Of a DNA stretch of 64,000 nt, positions 23,421-32,679 are shown piece by piece (position 1 is the stretch's first letter; every line of letters begins with the position of its first letter). The translations under genes were made by a program, and so were the position numbers. Source of the DNA: Yoonia sp. R2331 (GTDB taxonomy: Bacteria; Pseudomonadota; Alphaproteobacteria; Rhodobacterales; Rhodobacteraceae); the NCBI RefSeq assembly GCF_041103235.1, contig NZ_JBGCUN010000004.1, forward strand, positions 45,845 through 109,844. The letters run 5' to 3'. The notes under the pieces were generated by a model that worked only from the letters and a program-made list of their open reading frames with translations, was not told where the DNA came from and did no database searches.

Positions 23421-24368
23421 TTAGGTGCTCCCAGAAGGGCCCGGATGGAAGCAGGCCACCTGGCCCGCGTCGGAAACTGTCAGCTCCGGCCGGCTGGCAC
23501 GGCATTTGCTTTCTGCACGCATGCAGCGTTCCGCAAAGGCACATCCCGACGGCGCGTCCAAGGGGGATGGCGGCTCTCCCAGTAGGGGGATGCGCGTCCC
23601 GGTGGCGCGTGGGTCGGCCTTAGGAGTGGCTGAAAACAGCGCCTGCGTGTAGGGATGTTGTGGATTGGAAAAGATAGCGTCGGACGGGCCGATCTCAACG
23701 GGCTGGCCGAAATACATGACCATGATTTGATCCGCGATATGTTCGACAACTGACAAGTCATGGCTGATGAAAACATAAGCAAGGTCAAACTCTTCCTGGA
23801 TGTCCGATAGCATGTTCAACACTTGTGCCTGGACGGACAGATCAAGCGCCGAAACCGGTTCGTCCAGCACGATGACCTTTGGTTCGAGCATCAAGGCCCG
23901 AGCAACTGCAATGCGTTGACGTTGCCCGCCTGAAAACATGTGGGGAAAGCGATCCGCATGTTCGGGCCTGAGCCCCACCTTGGCAAGCATATCCAGAATC
24001 CGGGCGCGGCGCTGTTGCTTTGGCATCGACGTATTGAGCATCAACGGCTCATCAAGTGTGCTGGCAATTGTTTTGCGTGGGTTCAGCGAACCATAGGGGT
24101 TCTGAAACACCATTTGAACCTTGCTGCGGTGGTCTTTGGTTGCGCCCTTTGAGCCGATGTCGATCTGCTCGCCGTCCAGCGCAACAAATCCCGACGTGGC
24201 CCGCTCAACCAATGTCAAAACCCGGGCAAGCGTAGATTTTCCACAGCCGGATTCCCCCACAACAGCAAGCGTTTGGCCACGACCCAGCTGAAAGCTCACG
24301 CCGTTGAGCGCTTTGACCGGGCCATAATGACGAGAAACAGATTTTGCTTCGAGGACTATGTTATTCAT
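23421..24368 (-). CDS. dppF: Dipeptide/oligopeptide ABC transporter, ATP-binding protein DppF
   Basis: The 315-residue ATPase has Walker A GESGCGKSTLARV, the ABC signature FSGGQRQRIAVARAL, Walker B VIVLDEPVSALD and the H-loop ISHDLSVV. The C-terminal oligopeptide/dipeptide extension carries a Cys cluster (GCAFAERCMRAESKC) typical of DppD/DppF, which often binds an Fe-S cluster. The ATG at 24368 overlaps the dppD stop (ATGA). It energises dipeptide import at the inner membrane together with DppD. Confidence 0.93.
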   Translation of the reverse strand: MNNIVLEAKSVSRHYGPVKALNGVSFQLGRGQTLAVVGESGCGKSTLARVLTLVERATSGFVALDGEQIDIGSKGATKDHRSKVQMVFQNPYGSLNPRKTIASTLDEPLMLNTSMPKQQRRARILDMLAKVGLRPEHADRFPHMFSGGQRQRIAVARALMLEPKVIVLDEPVSALDLSVQAQVLNMLSDIQEEFDLAYVFISHDLSVVEHIADQIMVMYFGQPVEIGPSDAIFSNPQHPYTQALFSATPKADPRATGTRIPLLGEPPSPLDAPSGCAFAERCMRAESKCRASRPELTVSDAGQVACFHPGPSGST

Positions 24369-25348
24369 GATGACACCGATGCATTGGAGGATAGTGGGAA
24401 AAGGCAACGCGTGGCGCTGGGATCGTCATTGGCGGGCTCGGGCTTGAGGGTTGTGCATTTGTCCCGTGCGTCAGCGCAGCGCGGTGAAAACAGGCATCCC
24501 GTTGGCCTGTCATGCTGGCCGGGAACGATCCCTGGAATTGTTGGCAATCGCCCCAACTCTGTTGACCGCTCAGGCAGGGCAGACAGCAGCGCCTTCGTGT
24601 AGGGGTGACGCGGGGCATCAAATAGGTCTTTGACCCCCTGCATTTCAACCCGCCATCCCGCATATTGCACAGCCACGCGATCTGCGACCTCGGCGACCAC
24701 CCCCATATCATGGGTGATCAGGATCAACCCCATGTCGCGTTCCTGTTGGATCTCCTGCAAAAGTTCGAGGATCTGCGCCTGGATGGTTACGTCCAGTGCC
24801 GTCGTCGGTTCATCCGCGATCAACAGCTTGGGACTACAGGCCAGGGCCATCGCGATGATGATACGCTGGCTCATCCCGCCAGAAAGCTGATGGGGATAGG
24901 CATCAATCCGGGCTTTCGGGTCAGGAATGCCAACTTGCTCCAACAATTCGAGCGTGCGGTCCCGTCGCTCTTTGCGTGTCCCCCCGATATGTTGGCATAG
25001 GGCCTCGCCGATCTGTGCGCCCACCGTAAAGCAGGGATTCAGTGTCGACATTGGATCCTGAAAGATCATCGACATCTCGCCGCCATAAAGTTTGCGACGT
25101 TCCTTTAGGCTCATGGTCAACAAGTCATGCCCGCGGAAATCCATCTTGTCGGCGGTGACCGTTGCTGTCCATGGCAGCAAGTCCATGACTGCCATCATCG
25201 AGACAGATTTTCCCGACCCGGATTCACCAACAATTGCAAGGATTTCACCTTCGTCAATCGTGACGTCGATGCCTTCGACGGCTGTGAACTCACCAGAGGC
25301 TGTGGCGAAACGAACGGTCAGGTTCCTGACTTCCAGTAGATTTTGCAT
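24365..25348 (-). CDS. dppD: Dipeptide/oligopeptide ABC transporter, ATP-binding protein DppD
   Basis: The 327-residue ATPase has Walker [15 protein letters not shown], signature [15 protein letters not shown], Walker [13 protein letters not shown] and H-loop ITHDMGVV. The Cys-containing C-terminal extension ([15 protein letters not shown]) marks the Dpp/Opp subfamily. It is 12 bases downstream of dppC and overlaps dppF. All functional motifs are intact. Confidence 0.93.
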   Translation of the reverse strand: MQNLLEVRNLTVRFATASGEFTAVEGIDVTIDEGEILAIVGESGSGKSVSMMAVMDLLPWTATVTADKMDFRGHDLLTMSLKERRKLYGGEMSMIFQDPMSTLNPCFTVGAQIGEALCQHIGGTRKERRDRTLELLEQVGIPDPKARIDAYPHQLSGGMSQRIIIAMALACSPKLLIADEPTTALDVTIQAQILELLQEIQQERDMGLILITHDMGVVAEVADRVAVQYAGWRVEMQGVKDLFDAPRHPYTKALLSALPERSTELGRLPTIPGIVPGQHDRPTGCLFSPRCADARDKCTTLKPEPANDDPSATRCLFPLSSNASVSS

Positions 25349-25360
25349 GAATATCAGTCC

Positions 25361-26278
25361 TCAGGTGCGTTTCAGTTTGGGGTCCAAAGCATCGCGTAGC
25401 CCATCACCGAACAGGTTGATCGCCAACACAGCGGTCAGGATCGCAATGCCCGGAAAGGTCACAACCCACCACGCCGACAGGATGAATTCACGCGCTTCGG
25501 CCAGCATGGCCCCCCATTCCGGTGTAGGGGGCTGTGCCCCCATCCCCAGAAACCCGAGAGCCGCTGCATCCAGAATGGCCGCCGAAAAGCTCAGCGTTGC
25601 CTGCACAATCAACGGCGCCATGCAATTGGGCAGAATGGCATTGAACATCAACCGGACATCAGAAGCCCCCGCCAGGCGGCTGGCGGTGACATATTCACTA
25701 TCTGCCTGGTCAATGACACTTGCGCGGGTCAAACGCACGAAATGCGGCATATAGACGATCGCAATCGCAATCATCGCATTGATCAAAGACGGCCCCAGAA
25801 TGGCCACCAGCCCAAGCGCCAAGAGCAAGCTGGGAAAGGCCAGAATGATATCCATCACACGCATGATGAGCGTTTCGATTTTGCCCCGGAAATACCCGGC
25901 AACCAATCCAAGCGAGACGCCAAAGGTAATCGCCAGGACAACAACAAAAACCCCAATAAACAAGGTGTAGCGCGTGCCATGGATCAGCCGGGACAGGATA
26001 TCACGCCCAACGGCATCGGTTCCCAATATATACGGCCATTGCCCGCCCTCCTGCCAGACCGGAGGCATCAAAAGCGCATCCCTGTTCTGGACAGCGGGAT
26101 CGAACGGCGAAACAAAATCGGCCAAAATGGCCAGCGCGAAAAGAAACACAACATATCTGAGCCCCCAAATCGCGCCGCGATTTTCACCGAGGTAGTGCCA
26201 GAACTCGGCCAAAGCGTGACGCAGGGTCCCCGGAGTTGGGCCCGACTGAGCGACAAGAGTGTCTTCTGTGGTGTTCAT
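25361..26278 (-). CDS. dppC: Dipeptide ABC transporter permease DppC
   Basis: A 305-residue inner-membrane permease with an N-terminal cytoplasmic segment, one early membrane helix (LRYVVFLFALAILADFV) and the five-helix BPD transport core from about residue 95. The EAA coupling loop reads EYVTASRLAGASDVRLMFNA. The usual second-permease motif LGTDAVGRDILSRLIHGTR is present. It forms the translocation channel with DppB. It lies 11 bases downstream of dppB. Confidence 0.93.
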   Translation of the reverse strand: MNTTEDTLVAQSGPTPGTLRHALAEFWHYLGENRGAIWGLRYVVFLFALAILADFVSPFDPAVQNRDALLMPPVWQEGGQWPYILGTDAVGRDILSRLIHGTRYTLFIGVFVVVLAITFGVSLGLVAGYFRGKIETLIMRVMDIILAFPSLLLALGLVAILGPSLINAMIAIAIVYMPHFVRLTRASVIDQADSEYVTASRLAGASDVRLMFNAILPNCMAPLIVQATLSFSAAILDAAALGFLGMGAQPPTPEWGAMLAEAREFILSAWWVVTFPGIAILTAVLAINLFGDGLRDALDPKLKRT

Positions 26279-26289
26279 TTTTCTTAATC

Positions 26290-27294
26290 CTAGTGGCTGA
26301 TCCGCGGATTCACGATTCCGTAGAGCAAATCCACAAGTAGGTTGATAACCATGACGATCGTCGCAATGAGCAACAGACCAGCCTGGACAGAGGGATAGTC
26401 ACGGCGAGTGATTGAATCGATCATCCATTTCCCTATTCCAGGCCAGGCAAAGATCGTTTCTGTCAGAATTGCCCCGGCGAGCAAAACGCCAACTTGCAAG
26501 CCGATTACGGTCACGACGGTGATCAACGCGTTGCGCAAGGCGTGAACGAAAATGATACGCCCCCGCGACAACCCTTTTGCCTTGGCGGTTCGGATATAAT
26601 CCTCACCCATGACCTCAAGCATCGCCGAACGGGTCTGGCGGGCGATAACAGCCATCGGAATGGTGCCCAGCACCACCGAAGGCAACACAAGATGCGCCAA
26701 AGCGGATTTGAACGCTCCGAAATCACCCGCCAGAAGCGTATCTATCAAAAGAAACCCGGTGACCGGTTCGATATAATAGATCAGATCGATACGACCAGAT
26801 ATTGGCGTCAGGCCTAGCCAGCTTGAAAAAACGATGATCAGCAACAATCCCCACCAGAAGATTGGCATGGAGTAGCCGATCAGGCTGATCCCCATCACGG
26901 TGTGATCAACCGCAGTTCCGCGTTTGATTGCCGAGAAAATGCCCGCCGGCAAACCGATCACCACCGCAAAAATGATCGCAAAAAAGGCCAATTCTACCGT
27001 TGCCGGAAACCGCGCCAAAAACTCGGCCATGACAGGGCCTTTGGAGATATAGGATGTCCCAAGATCCCCTTGGAAGATATTGGCCAGAAACTCAAAATAC
27101 TGAATAAACAATGGCCGATCAAAACCGTATTGAGCGGCAAGCTCTGCGTATCGTTCTTCGCTGACACCCCGTTCACCGGCAATCAGCAGGATCGGATCGC
27201 CCGGCAGGAGCCGGACAAAAGCGAATGCCGCAATTGAAACCCCCAGAAATGTCGGAACAACGAGCATGAGTTTGTTGAGGAAGAACTTAAGCAT
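26290..27294 (-). CDS. dppB: Dipeptide ABC transporter permease DppB
   Basis: A 334-residue permease with the conserved N-terminal helix LMLVVPTFLGVSIAAFAFVR, RLLPGDP and AAQYGFDRPLFIQY segment, then the BPD core with EAA loop EDYIRTAKAKGLSRGRIIF. At least six membrane helices are evident. It sits between dppA and dppC. The 90-base gap to dppA contains hairpins that may reduce expression relative to the binding protein. Confidence 0.93.
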   Translation of the reverse strand: MLKFFLNKLMLVVPTFLGVSIAAFAFVRLLPGDPILLIAGERGVSEERYAELAAQYGFDRPLFIQYFEFLANIFQGDLGTSYISKGPVMAEFLARFPATVELAFFAIIFAVVIGLPAGIFSAIKRGTAVDHTVMGISLIGYSMPIFWWGLLLIIVFSSWLGLTPISGRIDLIYYIEPVTGFLLIDTLLAGDFGAFKSALAHLVLPSVVLGTIPMAVIARQTRSAMLEVMGEDYIRTAKAKGLSRGRIIFVHALRNALITVVTVIGLQVGVLLAGAILTETIFAWPGIGKWMIDSITRRDYPSVQAGLLLIATIVMVINLLVDLLYGIVNPRISH

Positions 27295-27384
27295 CTAACC
27301 CCCTTCGGAATGTTGGGTTGACGACCGTCAAGGTCGTGTCACCGCGCACATACTTAGCTGGCGGTGGCACAGGGAGAGATCGAA
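27295..27384 (-). promoter_or_regulatory. Intergenic hairpins between dppA and dppB
   Basis: Two possible stems lie in the 90-base gap: GACGACC with GGTCGTG, and CACCGC with GGCGGTG. Such structures after the binding-protein gene commonly act as partial terminators or mRNA stabilisers so that DppA exceeds the membrane components. The function here is inferred from position. Confidence 0.45.
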
Positions 27385-28980
27385 TTAGTTTACGATTTCG
27401 ACGTGGGAAAAGTCGTGTTTTCCAAGCGGGCTGATGACATAACCCTGCACTTCGTTGCGCACCGGAAGGTAAACAATCGAGTGGCCGGTTGTGATCCAGG
27501 GCGCGTCTTCGTGGAAGATTTCTTGGGCACGGTGATACAATTCGACCCGCTGCGCATTATCGTCAGATGTCCGGGCTTGCTGGACCACCTCGTCGAATGC
27601 GTCGTTACACCAGAATGAGCGATTGTAACCGCCCACGCCATCACAGGTCAGCAGACCGGTCAGAAAGTTGTCCGGATCACCATTGTCCCCAGTCCAGCCC
27701 AGCAGAACGGCCCCCGCACGATCGGTTTCACCAGAGCGTTTCAGGTATTCACCCCATTCGTAGGACACGATTTCCGCCTCGACACCAACAGCAGACCAAT
27801 CCGCTTGAATGAGCTCTGCCATGCGGCGCGCATTTGGATTGTAAGCCCGCTGGACAGGCATCGCCCAAATCGCGGTGCCCAGATCAAAAACGCCGACCTC
27901 TTCCAGGAGGCTGCGTGCGGCTTCGGGATCATATGGCCAGGGTTGGATGTCGTCATTATACCCCCAGATCGTCGGAGGAAGCGGATTCTTGGCGACTTCT
28001 CCGGCACCCTGGAAAACCGCATCGATGATGGCCTCCTTGTTTACAGCCATTGTCAACGCTTGCCGGACACGCGGATCATCAAAGGGTGGCTCATTTGTGT
28101 TAAAGGCAAGGTAGCCAACGTTGAAACCTTCTTGCTCTAGCAAATTGATCTCATCGGACGCACGCATGCCTTCAACATCCGAAATGTTGGGGTAAGCCAT
28201 CACTTGGCATTCACCCGCAAGAAGTTTCTGATAGCGCACCGATGCATCGGGCGTGATAGCAAATATCAGATTGTCGACCGCAGGACGCTCGCCCCAAAAA
28301 TCATCGTTGGCGCGAAACCGAACAACAGCGTCCTGTTGATAGTTCAAAAACACAAACGGACCGGTGCCGATCGGCGCGGTGTTGATCGCATCGATGTTGT
28401 CCTGAGCCAAAAGATGGTCGGCATATTCAGCGGACAAGATCGATGCGAAATCCATCCCTAGGTTTGCAAGAAACGGAATTTCGCGACGGGTCAGATTAAA
28501 GCGCACAGTGAGGTCGTCGATCTTCTCCATGCTTTCGATCAACCCGCCCATATCCATGCTGGAGAAATATTCAAAGGTTGATCCCCCGACCGCGTGGAAC
28601 GGATGCACATCGTCCATCTGGTGCTGGAAGGTAAAAATCACATCATCGGCATTCATGTCGCGCGTTGGCGTAAAACCGCGATTGCTATGAAATTTTACAC
28701 CCGGCCGAAGATGAAAGGTGACACTCAACCCATCCTCAGAGATGTCCCAACTCTCTGCAAGACCCGGGGCCAATTCCGTCGTTCCCGACTTGAATTCAAC
28801 CAATCTGTTATACAAAGGGACAGAAGATGCGTCAAAAGTCGTGCCGCTTGTATACAACGCCGGCGCGAAACCCTCTGGGCTGCCTTCCGAGCAATAGATC
28901 AGATTGCTTGCCGCAGATGCGGAGGTGCCGAATGTAAGTGCCGCCGCAATCAGACCGGTTACTGTCCAAATTTTTTTCAT
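27385..28980 (-). CDS. dppA: Periplasmic dipeptide-binding protein DppA
   Basis: The 531-residue protein starts MKKIWTVTGLIAAALTFGTS with a signal peptide cleaved after ASA. The mature protein follows E. coli DppA nearly block for block: LIYCSEGSPEGFAPALYTSG, SSVPLYNRLVEF, ITPDASVRYQKLLAGECQVM, PPTIWGYNDD, WAMPVQRAYNPNARRMAE and LGWTGDNGDPDNF. It binds di- and tripeptides in the periplasm. An upstream in-frame start would remove the signal peptide from the N-terminus and is rejected. The gene is first in the operon and divergent from lysR. Confidence 0.95.
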   Translation of the reverse strand: MKKIWTVTGLIAAALTFGTSASAASNLIYCSEGSPEGFAPALYTSGTTFDASSVPLYNRLVEFKSGTTELAPGLAESWDISEDGLSVTFHLRPGVKFHSNRGFTPTRDMNADDVIFTFQHQMDDVHPFHAVGGSTFEYFSSMDMGGLIESMEKIDDLTVRFNLTRREIPFLANLGMDFASILSAEYADHLLAQDNIDAINTAPIGTGPFVFLNYQQDAVVRFRANDDFWGERPAVDNLIFAITPDASVRYQKLLAGECQVMAYPNISDVEGMRASDEINLLEQEGFNVGYLAFNTNEPPFDDPRVRQALTMAVNKEAIIDAVFQGAGEVAKNPLPPTIWGYNDDIQPWPYDPEAARSLLEEVGVFDLGTAIWAMPVQRAYNPNARRMAELIQADWSAVGVEAEIVSYEWGEYLKRSGETDRAGAVLLGWTGDNGDPDNFLTGLLTCDGVGGYNRSFWCNDAFDEVVQQARTSDDNAQRVELYHRAQEIFHEDAPWITTGHSIVYLPVRNEVQGYVISPLGKHDFSHVEIVN

Positions 28981-29127
28981 GATGTCCCCGATTGTTTGTC
29001 GTTTAGCTTTGAGCGTGGGCCCGCTCCGCAAGGAGGGATTGGCCATCGCCTGGGAACTTTGTTAACCTGAGAGCTCTGATCGGATGTAATGCGAAAAACA
29101 CATGCCCCATGAGGGCGGGGTTGAAAC
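28981..29127. promoter_or_regulatory. Divergent promoter region dppA/lysR
   Basis: The 147-base gap between divergent starts is the expected place for a LysR operator and both promoters. No strong palindrome with a T-N11-A core could be singled out by eye. Confidence 0.4.
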
Positions 29128-30057
29128 ATGACCTTTAGACAACTCGAATTGTTCTTGCTGATCGTAAGACTGGGCACCATTTCAGCGGCCGCAAAATCCT
29201 TGGGGGTCACGCAATCTGGCGCAAGCCGTCTCTTGTCAGAGCTTGAAAAAAACACCGGATTTGATCTGTTTTTTCGCTCGGCTGCCGGGATCGAACTTAC
29301 CGAACAGGGGCGTGCGTTTCATGCTCAGGTTGAACGGCAATTTTCAGGCATGGATTCGTTGAAAGAAGCCGTCAGATCAATCAGAGAAGGCCTGAACCAG
29401 AGACTTCGGATTGCATGTCTTCCGACCTTGGCCACTGCAATTTTACCCGGGGCGATCACGCGGTTCCACGACAAGCGCCCGGAAATGGGTATAGAGATCG
29501 AAACGACCAGCTATAGCTCGGCGCTCGATCTCTTGGCGAAGCGGCGTGTGGATATTGCCTTCACTTTCCTCATGCCGGAACTGAACGGGACCGCAGTCGA
29601 AATGATTGCAGACGCAGCCTACGTCTTTGCTCTGAACGAAAACCATCCCTTGACTTCAAAAACAGAAATTTCCTCTCAGGACTTGTATGGCTTGGATATT
29701 GCTGGCCTTTTGCCAAATGCAATTATGGATCAAAACGCTGATGGGGACACGACGCAGCGTGCGAAACTGGAAGAGAATGCAAACATAAAAATTTGGTGTC
29801 ACACGTCAGCGACCCGATATGCGATGGTCGCCGCTGGCAAGATCGCGACGATCGCTGAACCGTTTTCGGCTCCGCTGTTTCGTTCCGCCGGAGTGAAGAC
29901 GCTCCCACTCAAGCCCCGTATTTCGCTCAAATACGGAGTAGCGACACCATCAGATCAATGGTTCTCACCTGAGATTTCCGATTTTCGGAACGCTCTTCGC
30001 GAAGAGGTGCATGCATTTTCCGATCAAGAAGGGCTCGACTTCGTTTTCCGCCCCTGA
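29128..30057 (+). CDS. LysR-family transcriptional regulator
   Basis: The 309-residue regulator has an N-terminal winged helix (MTFRQLELFLLIVRLGTISA, then LGVTQSGASRLLSELEK) and a periplasmic-binding-like effector domain from about residue 90. It is divergently oriented from dppA, so it most likely regulates dppABCDF and perhaps glsA. The effector is unknown. The protein is full length for the family. Confidence 0.9.
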   Translation: MTFRQLELFLLIVRLGTISAAAKSLGVTQSGASRLLSELEKNTGFDLFFRSAAGIELTEQGRAFHAQVERQFSGMDSLKEAVRSIREGLNQRLRIACLPTLATAILPGAITRFHDKRPEMGIEIETTSYSSALDLLAKRRVDIAFTFLMPELNGTAVEMIADAAYVFALNENHPLTSKTEISSQDLYGLDIAGLLPNAIMDQNADGDTTQRAKLEENANIKIWCHTSATRYAMVAAGKIATIAEPFSAPLFRSAGVKTLPLKPRISLKYGVATPSDQWFSPEISDFRNALREEVHAFSDQEGLDFVFRP

Positions 30058-31141
30058 TTGTACTCATGCCAGATAAGAGCGGACAAATCAGCGGCTCGCA
30101 CCAGTGAAACGGCTTTTTTCACAAGGCTGCATGAATTGAATAGTGCGAATGGTATTCGCTGGTCACCAATTCGAAAACCTTACGCCCATGACGAAGTACA
30201 TATAGATTGGGAGTGCTAAAGCAGGGATGCTGTCTGTGCGTTATTAAACAAAAGCCGCGTGGAAAAATTGTTGTTCGGACCAACCCTTTGGAGTCAGCAG
30301 GCAACGGCTACTTGTGCACCGCGATCTCACCACAGCGCGAAATCTACCGCTGGTGCACATTATTGCTGCGACAGCAAAAACGTGAAGCCCAATGTTAGCT
30401 TCGTCCCGCAATCTGTGAGTTCGAGCGGTTCAGTACTTTTGCAATGCAGCGAATGGCCGGTTCGACGGGCCGCACTGCAGCGATACGAGCTATCGACCAA
30501 TGTCAGGTTTGGGCCGTCCTCAGCGCCGCTTTACGGACCTTGTTATAGGATGCCGCGGTTGTCCTGATGGCCGCGGCAAGCCGAAAGCGCAAAATGCTGC
30601 ATATTGCAGCGCAGGTAGGAAGCCGAAGAAAGCCTTGTTTGGCATGGGTCAGGACCGTCAGTCCTGCAAGTGGTCGTAGCTGATGTCTACCGCGCCCGTA
30701 GCACGCATTTCTGACATTCGCCGCAACAGCATTTTCGGGATGGTTTGAAGCGCTTCTCTGAACAGGCACTGCAAAACCTGAAACCCCATGGCGGGCCGCT
30801 CACTTGCCAAAACGACCCAAAGCCAAATATGGAACAGAAAGCCACTGCATGAGCTATGGACACCGCGAAAGGATCAACGCATCCAAAGCCGTGCCCGGCA
30901 AAACGGTTAGGCCTGACAGGGAAAAATTCACCTGAACAGGGGATGGAACCGTTGATGCCAACCCCCTATCCCATTCCTGAGCATGTTGTTCAATGGTAGG
31001 TGTGGCGAAACGTCGGGCGCACCATCTGGCTCAGTAGAAGGATGGGGGCGCGGGCTTTTTGGAAACACAAGCGCGATCGTTGCTGTGTTGGATTTCATTC
31101 CTGATGCTCGGAGCCTCATAACGGTCAAAAGGAGTGGACCA
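30058..31141. repeat. Non-coding gap with degenerate intergenic repeat
   Basis: More than 1 kb without a supported gene. Around 30355-30545 it contains TCGTCCCGCAATCTGTGAGT followed by TCGAGCGG, GCAGCGAATGGCCGGTTCG and TTTGGGCCGTCC. These match the blocks seen near 22.0, 36.6 and 46.0 kb. The last 200 bases lead to the promoter and ribosome-binding site of the VPLPA-protein gene. Confidence 0.5.
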
Positions 31142-31831
31142 GTGAAAAGAGTTATTGCTGCAATTGCGGGATTGCTGACCGTGGCATCCGGTGCGTTTGC
31201 CGCACCGATCACTTACGATCTAAATATTACATTCCCAGCCAGTACATACTACTGTGTTGGATGCGGCGGCTCCGAGAGTCCGCCACAAACGCCAGGCGGA
31301 ACTGTCAACGGAACTGTCACCTTTGATTCCTCACTGTCAGGCGCAGATCGTCTGGTCAGTTTCGATTTTTCGACTTTTCTACCCCAACAAGATCCCTTGT
31401 CGTCCTATGCTCCTGCACAGGAATTCAACTTCGATTACAAATCTTCCGATGCTGACGTAAGCGTAGCCGCAGTTGGTGACACCTTTACGTTTCACGATGT
31501 GACCCAACTTTTTGACCCCGCTCCAAGCAATCCGCCGGTCAATTTCAAATATGGTTGGAACGCGTTTTTTCGCCTGACCCTTGACGGACCGCTTGGCGGC
31601 TCAACCCTTGACGCAACTCTTAGCGAGACCGTGCACTACCAATCAAACGCCGGATTTGACCTGTTTAGCTATCGGTGGATTCCGCGCAATGATCGTCGGG
31701 CGCGAAACGGTGACATAGCAGTGACGCTTACAAGCGCAAACGTTTCGGCAGTGCCGCTACCAGCTGCGGGCTTTCTTATGATAGGCGCACTGGGTGGCCT
31801 TAGCCTCATCCGTTCTCGGAAGAAAGCATAA
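31142..31831 (+). CDS. Exported protein with VPLPA-type C-terminal sorting signal
   Basis: A GTG at 31142 follows AAAAGGAGTGGACCA and starts a signal peptide (VKRVIAAIAGLLTVASGAFA). The mature domain is about 175 residues, beta-rich, with a CVGCGG motif and repeated TFDSSLSGAD-like strands. The C-terminus has VPLPAAGFLMIGALGGLSLI followed by RSRKKA, a VPLPA motif, hydrophobic helix and basic tail. In Rhodobacterales this is a PEP-CTERM-like signal processed by an exosortase-type enzyme on the way to the surface. The exosortase is not in the window. The neighbouring two-component genes converge on it. Confidence 0.85.
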   Translation: MKRVIAAIAGLLTVASGAFAAPITYDLNITFPASTYYCVGCGGSESPPQTPGGTVNGTVTFDSSLSGADRLVSFDFSTFLPQQDPLSSYAPAQEFNFDYKSSDADVSVAAVGDTFTFHDVTQLFDPAPSNPPVNFKYGWNAFFRLTLDGPLGGSTLDATLSETVHYQSNAGFDLFSYRWIPRNDRRARNGDIAVTLTSANVSAVPLPAAGFLMIGALGGLSLIRSRKKA

Positions 31832-32025
31832 CTCAAAACTGTAAATCTCTTGCCCAATGCTGGTCTTATTCTGGTCCGGGCAAGCCCTGTGAATGATCTA
31901 ATGTGGGCGCTTGGGTCCGTAAGGATCCGGCGCTCTGTTTTTCGGAAAGTAGGACTTTGTCGCCGTTGATTGCACCCGGCCTATTCGTCGGAGCGGACGA
32001 CCGTTTGCTGCATGGGCTGCGTAAT
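31832..32025. other. Short intergenic region between convergent genes
   Basis: No gene or obvious strong hairpin was found between the VPLPA-protein gene and the convergent response-regulator gene. Confidence 0.3.
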
Positions 32026-32679
32026 CTAATGGTCTTCTTGATTTCTTGTCGCAAATCCCAGTCGGGTGGCGTGCCAAGCAGCTTCAGCGCGGGAGGAAAT
32101 TCCCAGCTTGCGATATATCGACTTGATGTGCGATGCGATGGTGTTTTCGCTAATCCCCAGGTCCTGTGCAGCCTCTGAATTTCTCAAGCCTCTGCCAATC
32201 AATGCCAACACGTCTTTCTCCTTCGGTGTGAGGTTCTCATCCTCCTGAACAGAAGGGCCCGTCCTTTGGAAGTGTTCCATAATGCGCCGGGCTATCGAAG
32301 GCGAAAGGGCCGGGATCCCTGCAGCAAGCTGTTTTAGTTGATTGATGATCTGATCCGCGGGCTGTTCCTTCAGAATATATCCATGGGCGCCGGCCGAAAG
32401 GGCCGCGACGACGTGGCTGTCTTCACCCAGTACGGTCGTGATGACGCATTGTGCTTCGGGCTGTTTTCGACGCAAGACCTTGAGCACATCAAGTCCGGTG
32501 CCGTCTGGTAAGCCAAGGTCTATCAGGGCAAGATCGTAGCTCTGCAATTCGATTTGTCGTAACCCTGATGCGACATTTGGTACACCTTCAATCTTGCTGC
32601 CCGGGAAGGCTTTCAACGAGACCTCTTCGAGCCAGCGGCGCGTTTCTGAAATGTCTTCGACGACCAGGATCCTATCCAT
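32026..32679 (-). CDS. Response regulator, NarL/LuxR type
   Basis: The 217-residue protein has a receiver domain (about 1-120) with acidic VVED, the phosphoacceptor Asp in LALIDLGLPDGTGLD, the conserved Thr in ITTVLGED and Lys in GYILKEQ. A LuxR-type helix-turn-helix follows (about 150-215: LTPKEKDVLALIGRGL, then SENTIASHIKSIYRKL). The ATG at 32679 overlaps the kinase stop by eight bases, so the two form a coupled two-component system. Target genes are unknown; the convergent VPLPA-protein gene is a candidate. Confidence 0.92.
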   Translation of the reverse strand: MDRILVVEDISETRRWLEEVSLKAFPGSKIEGVPNVASGLRQIELQSYDLALIDLGLPDGTGLDVLKVLRRKQPEAQCVITTVLGEDSHVVAALSAGAHGYILKEQPADQIINQLKQLAAGIPALSPSIARRIMEHFQRTGPSVQEDENLTPKEKDVLALIGRGLRNSEAAQDLGISENTIASHIKSIYRKLGISSRAEAAWHATRLGFATRNQEDH

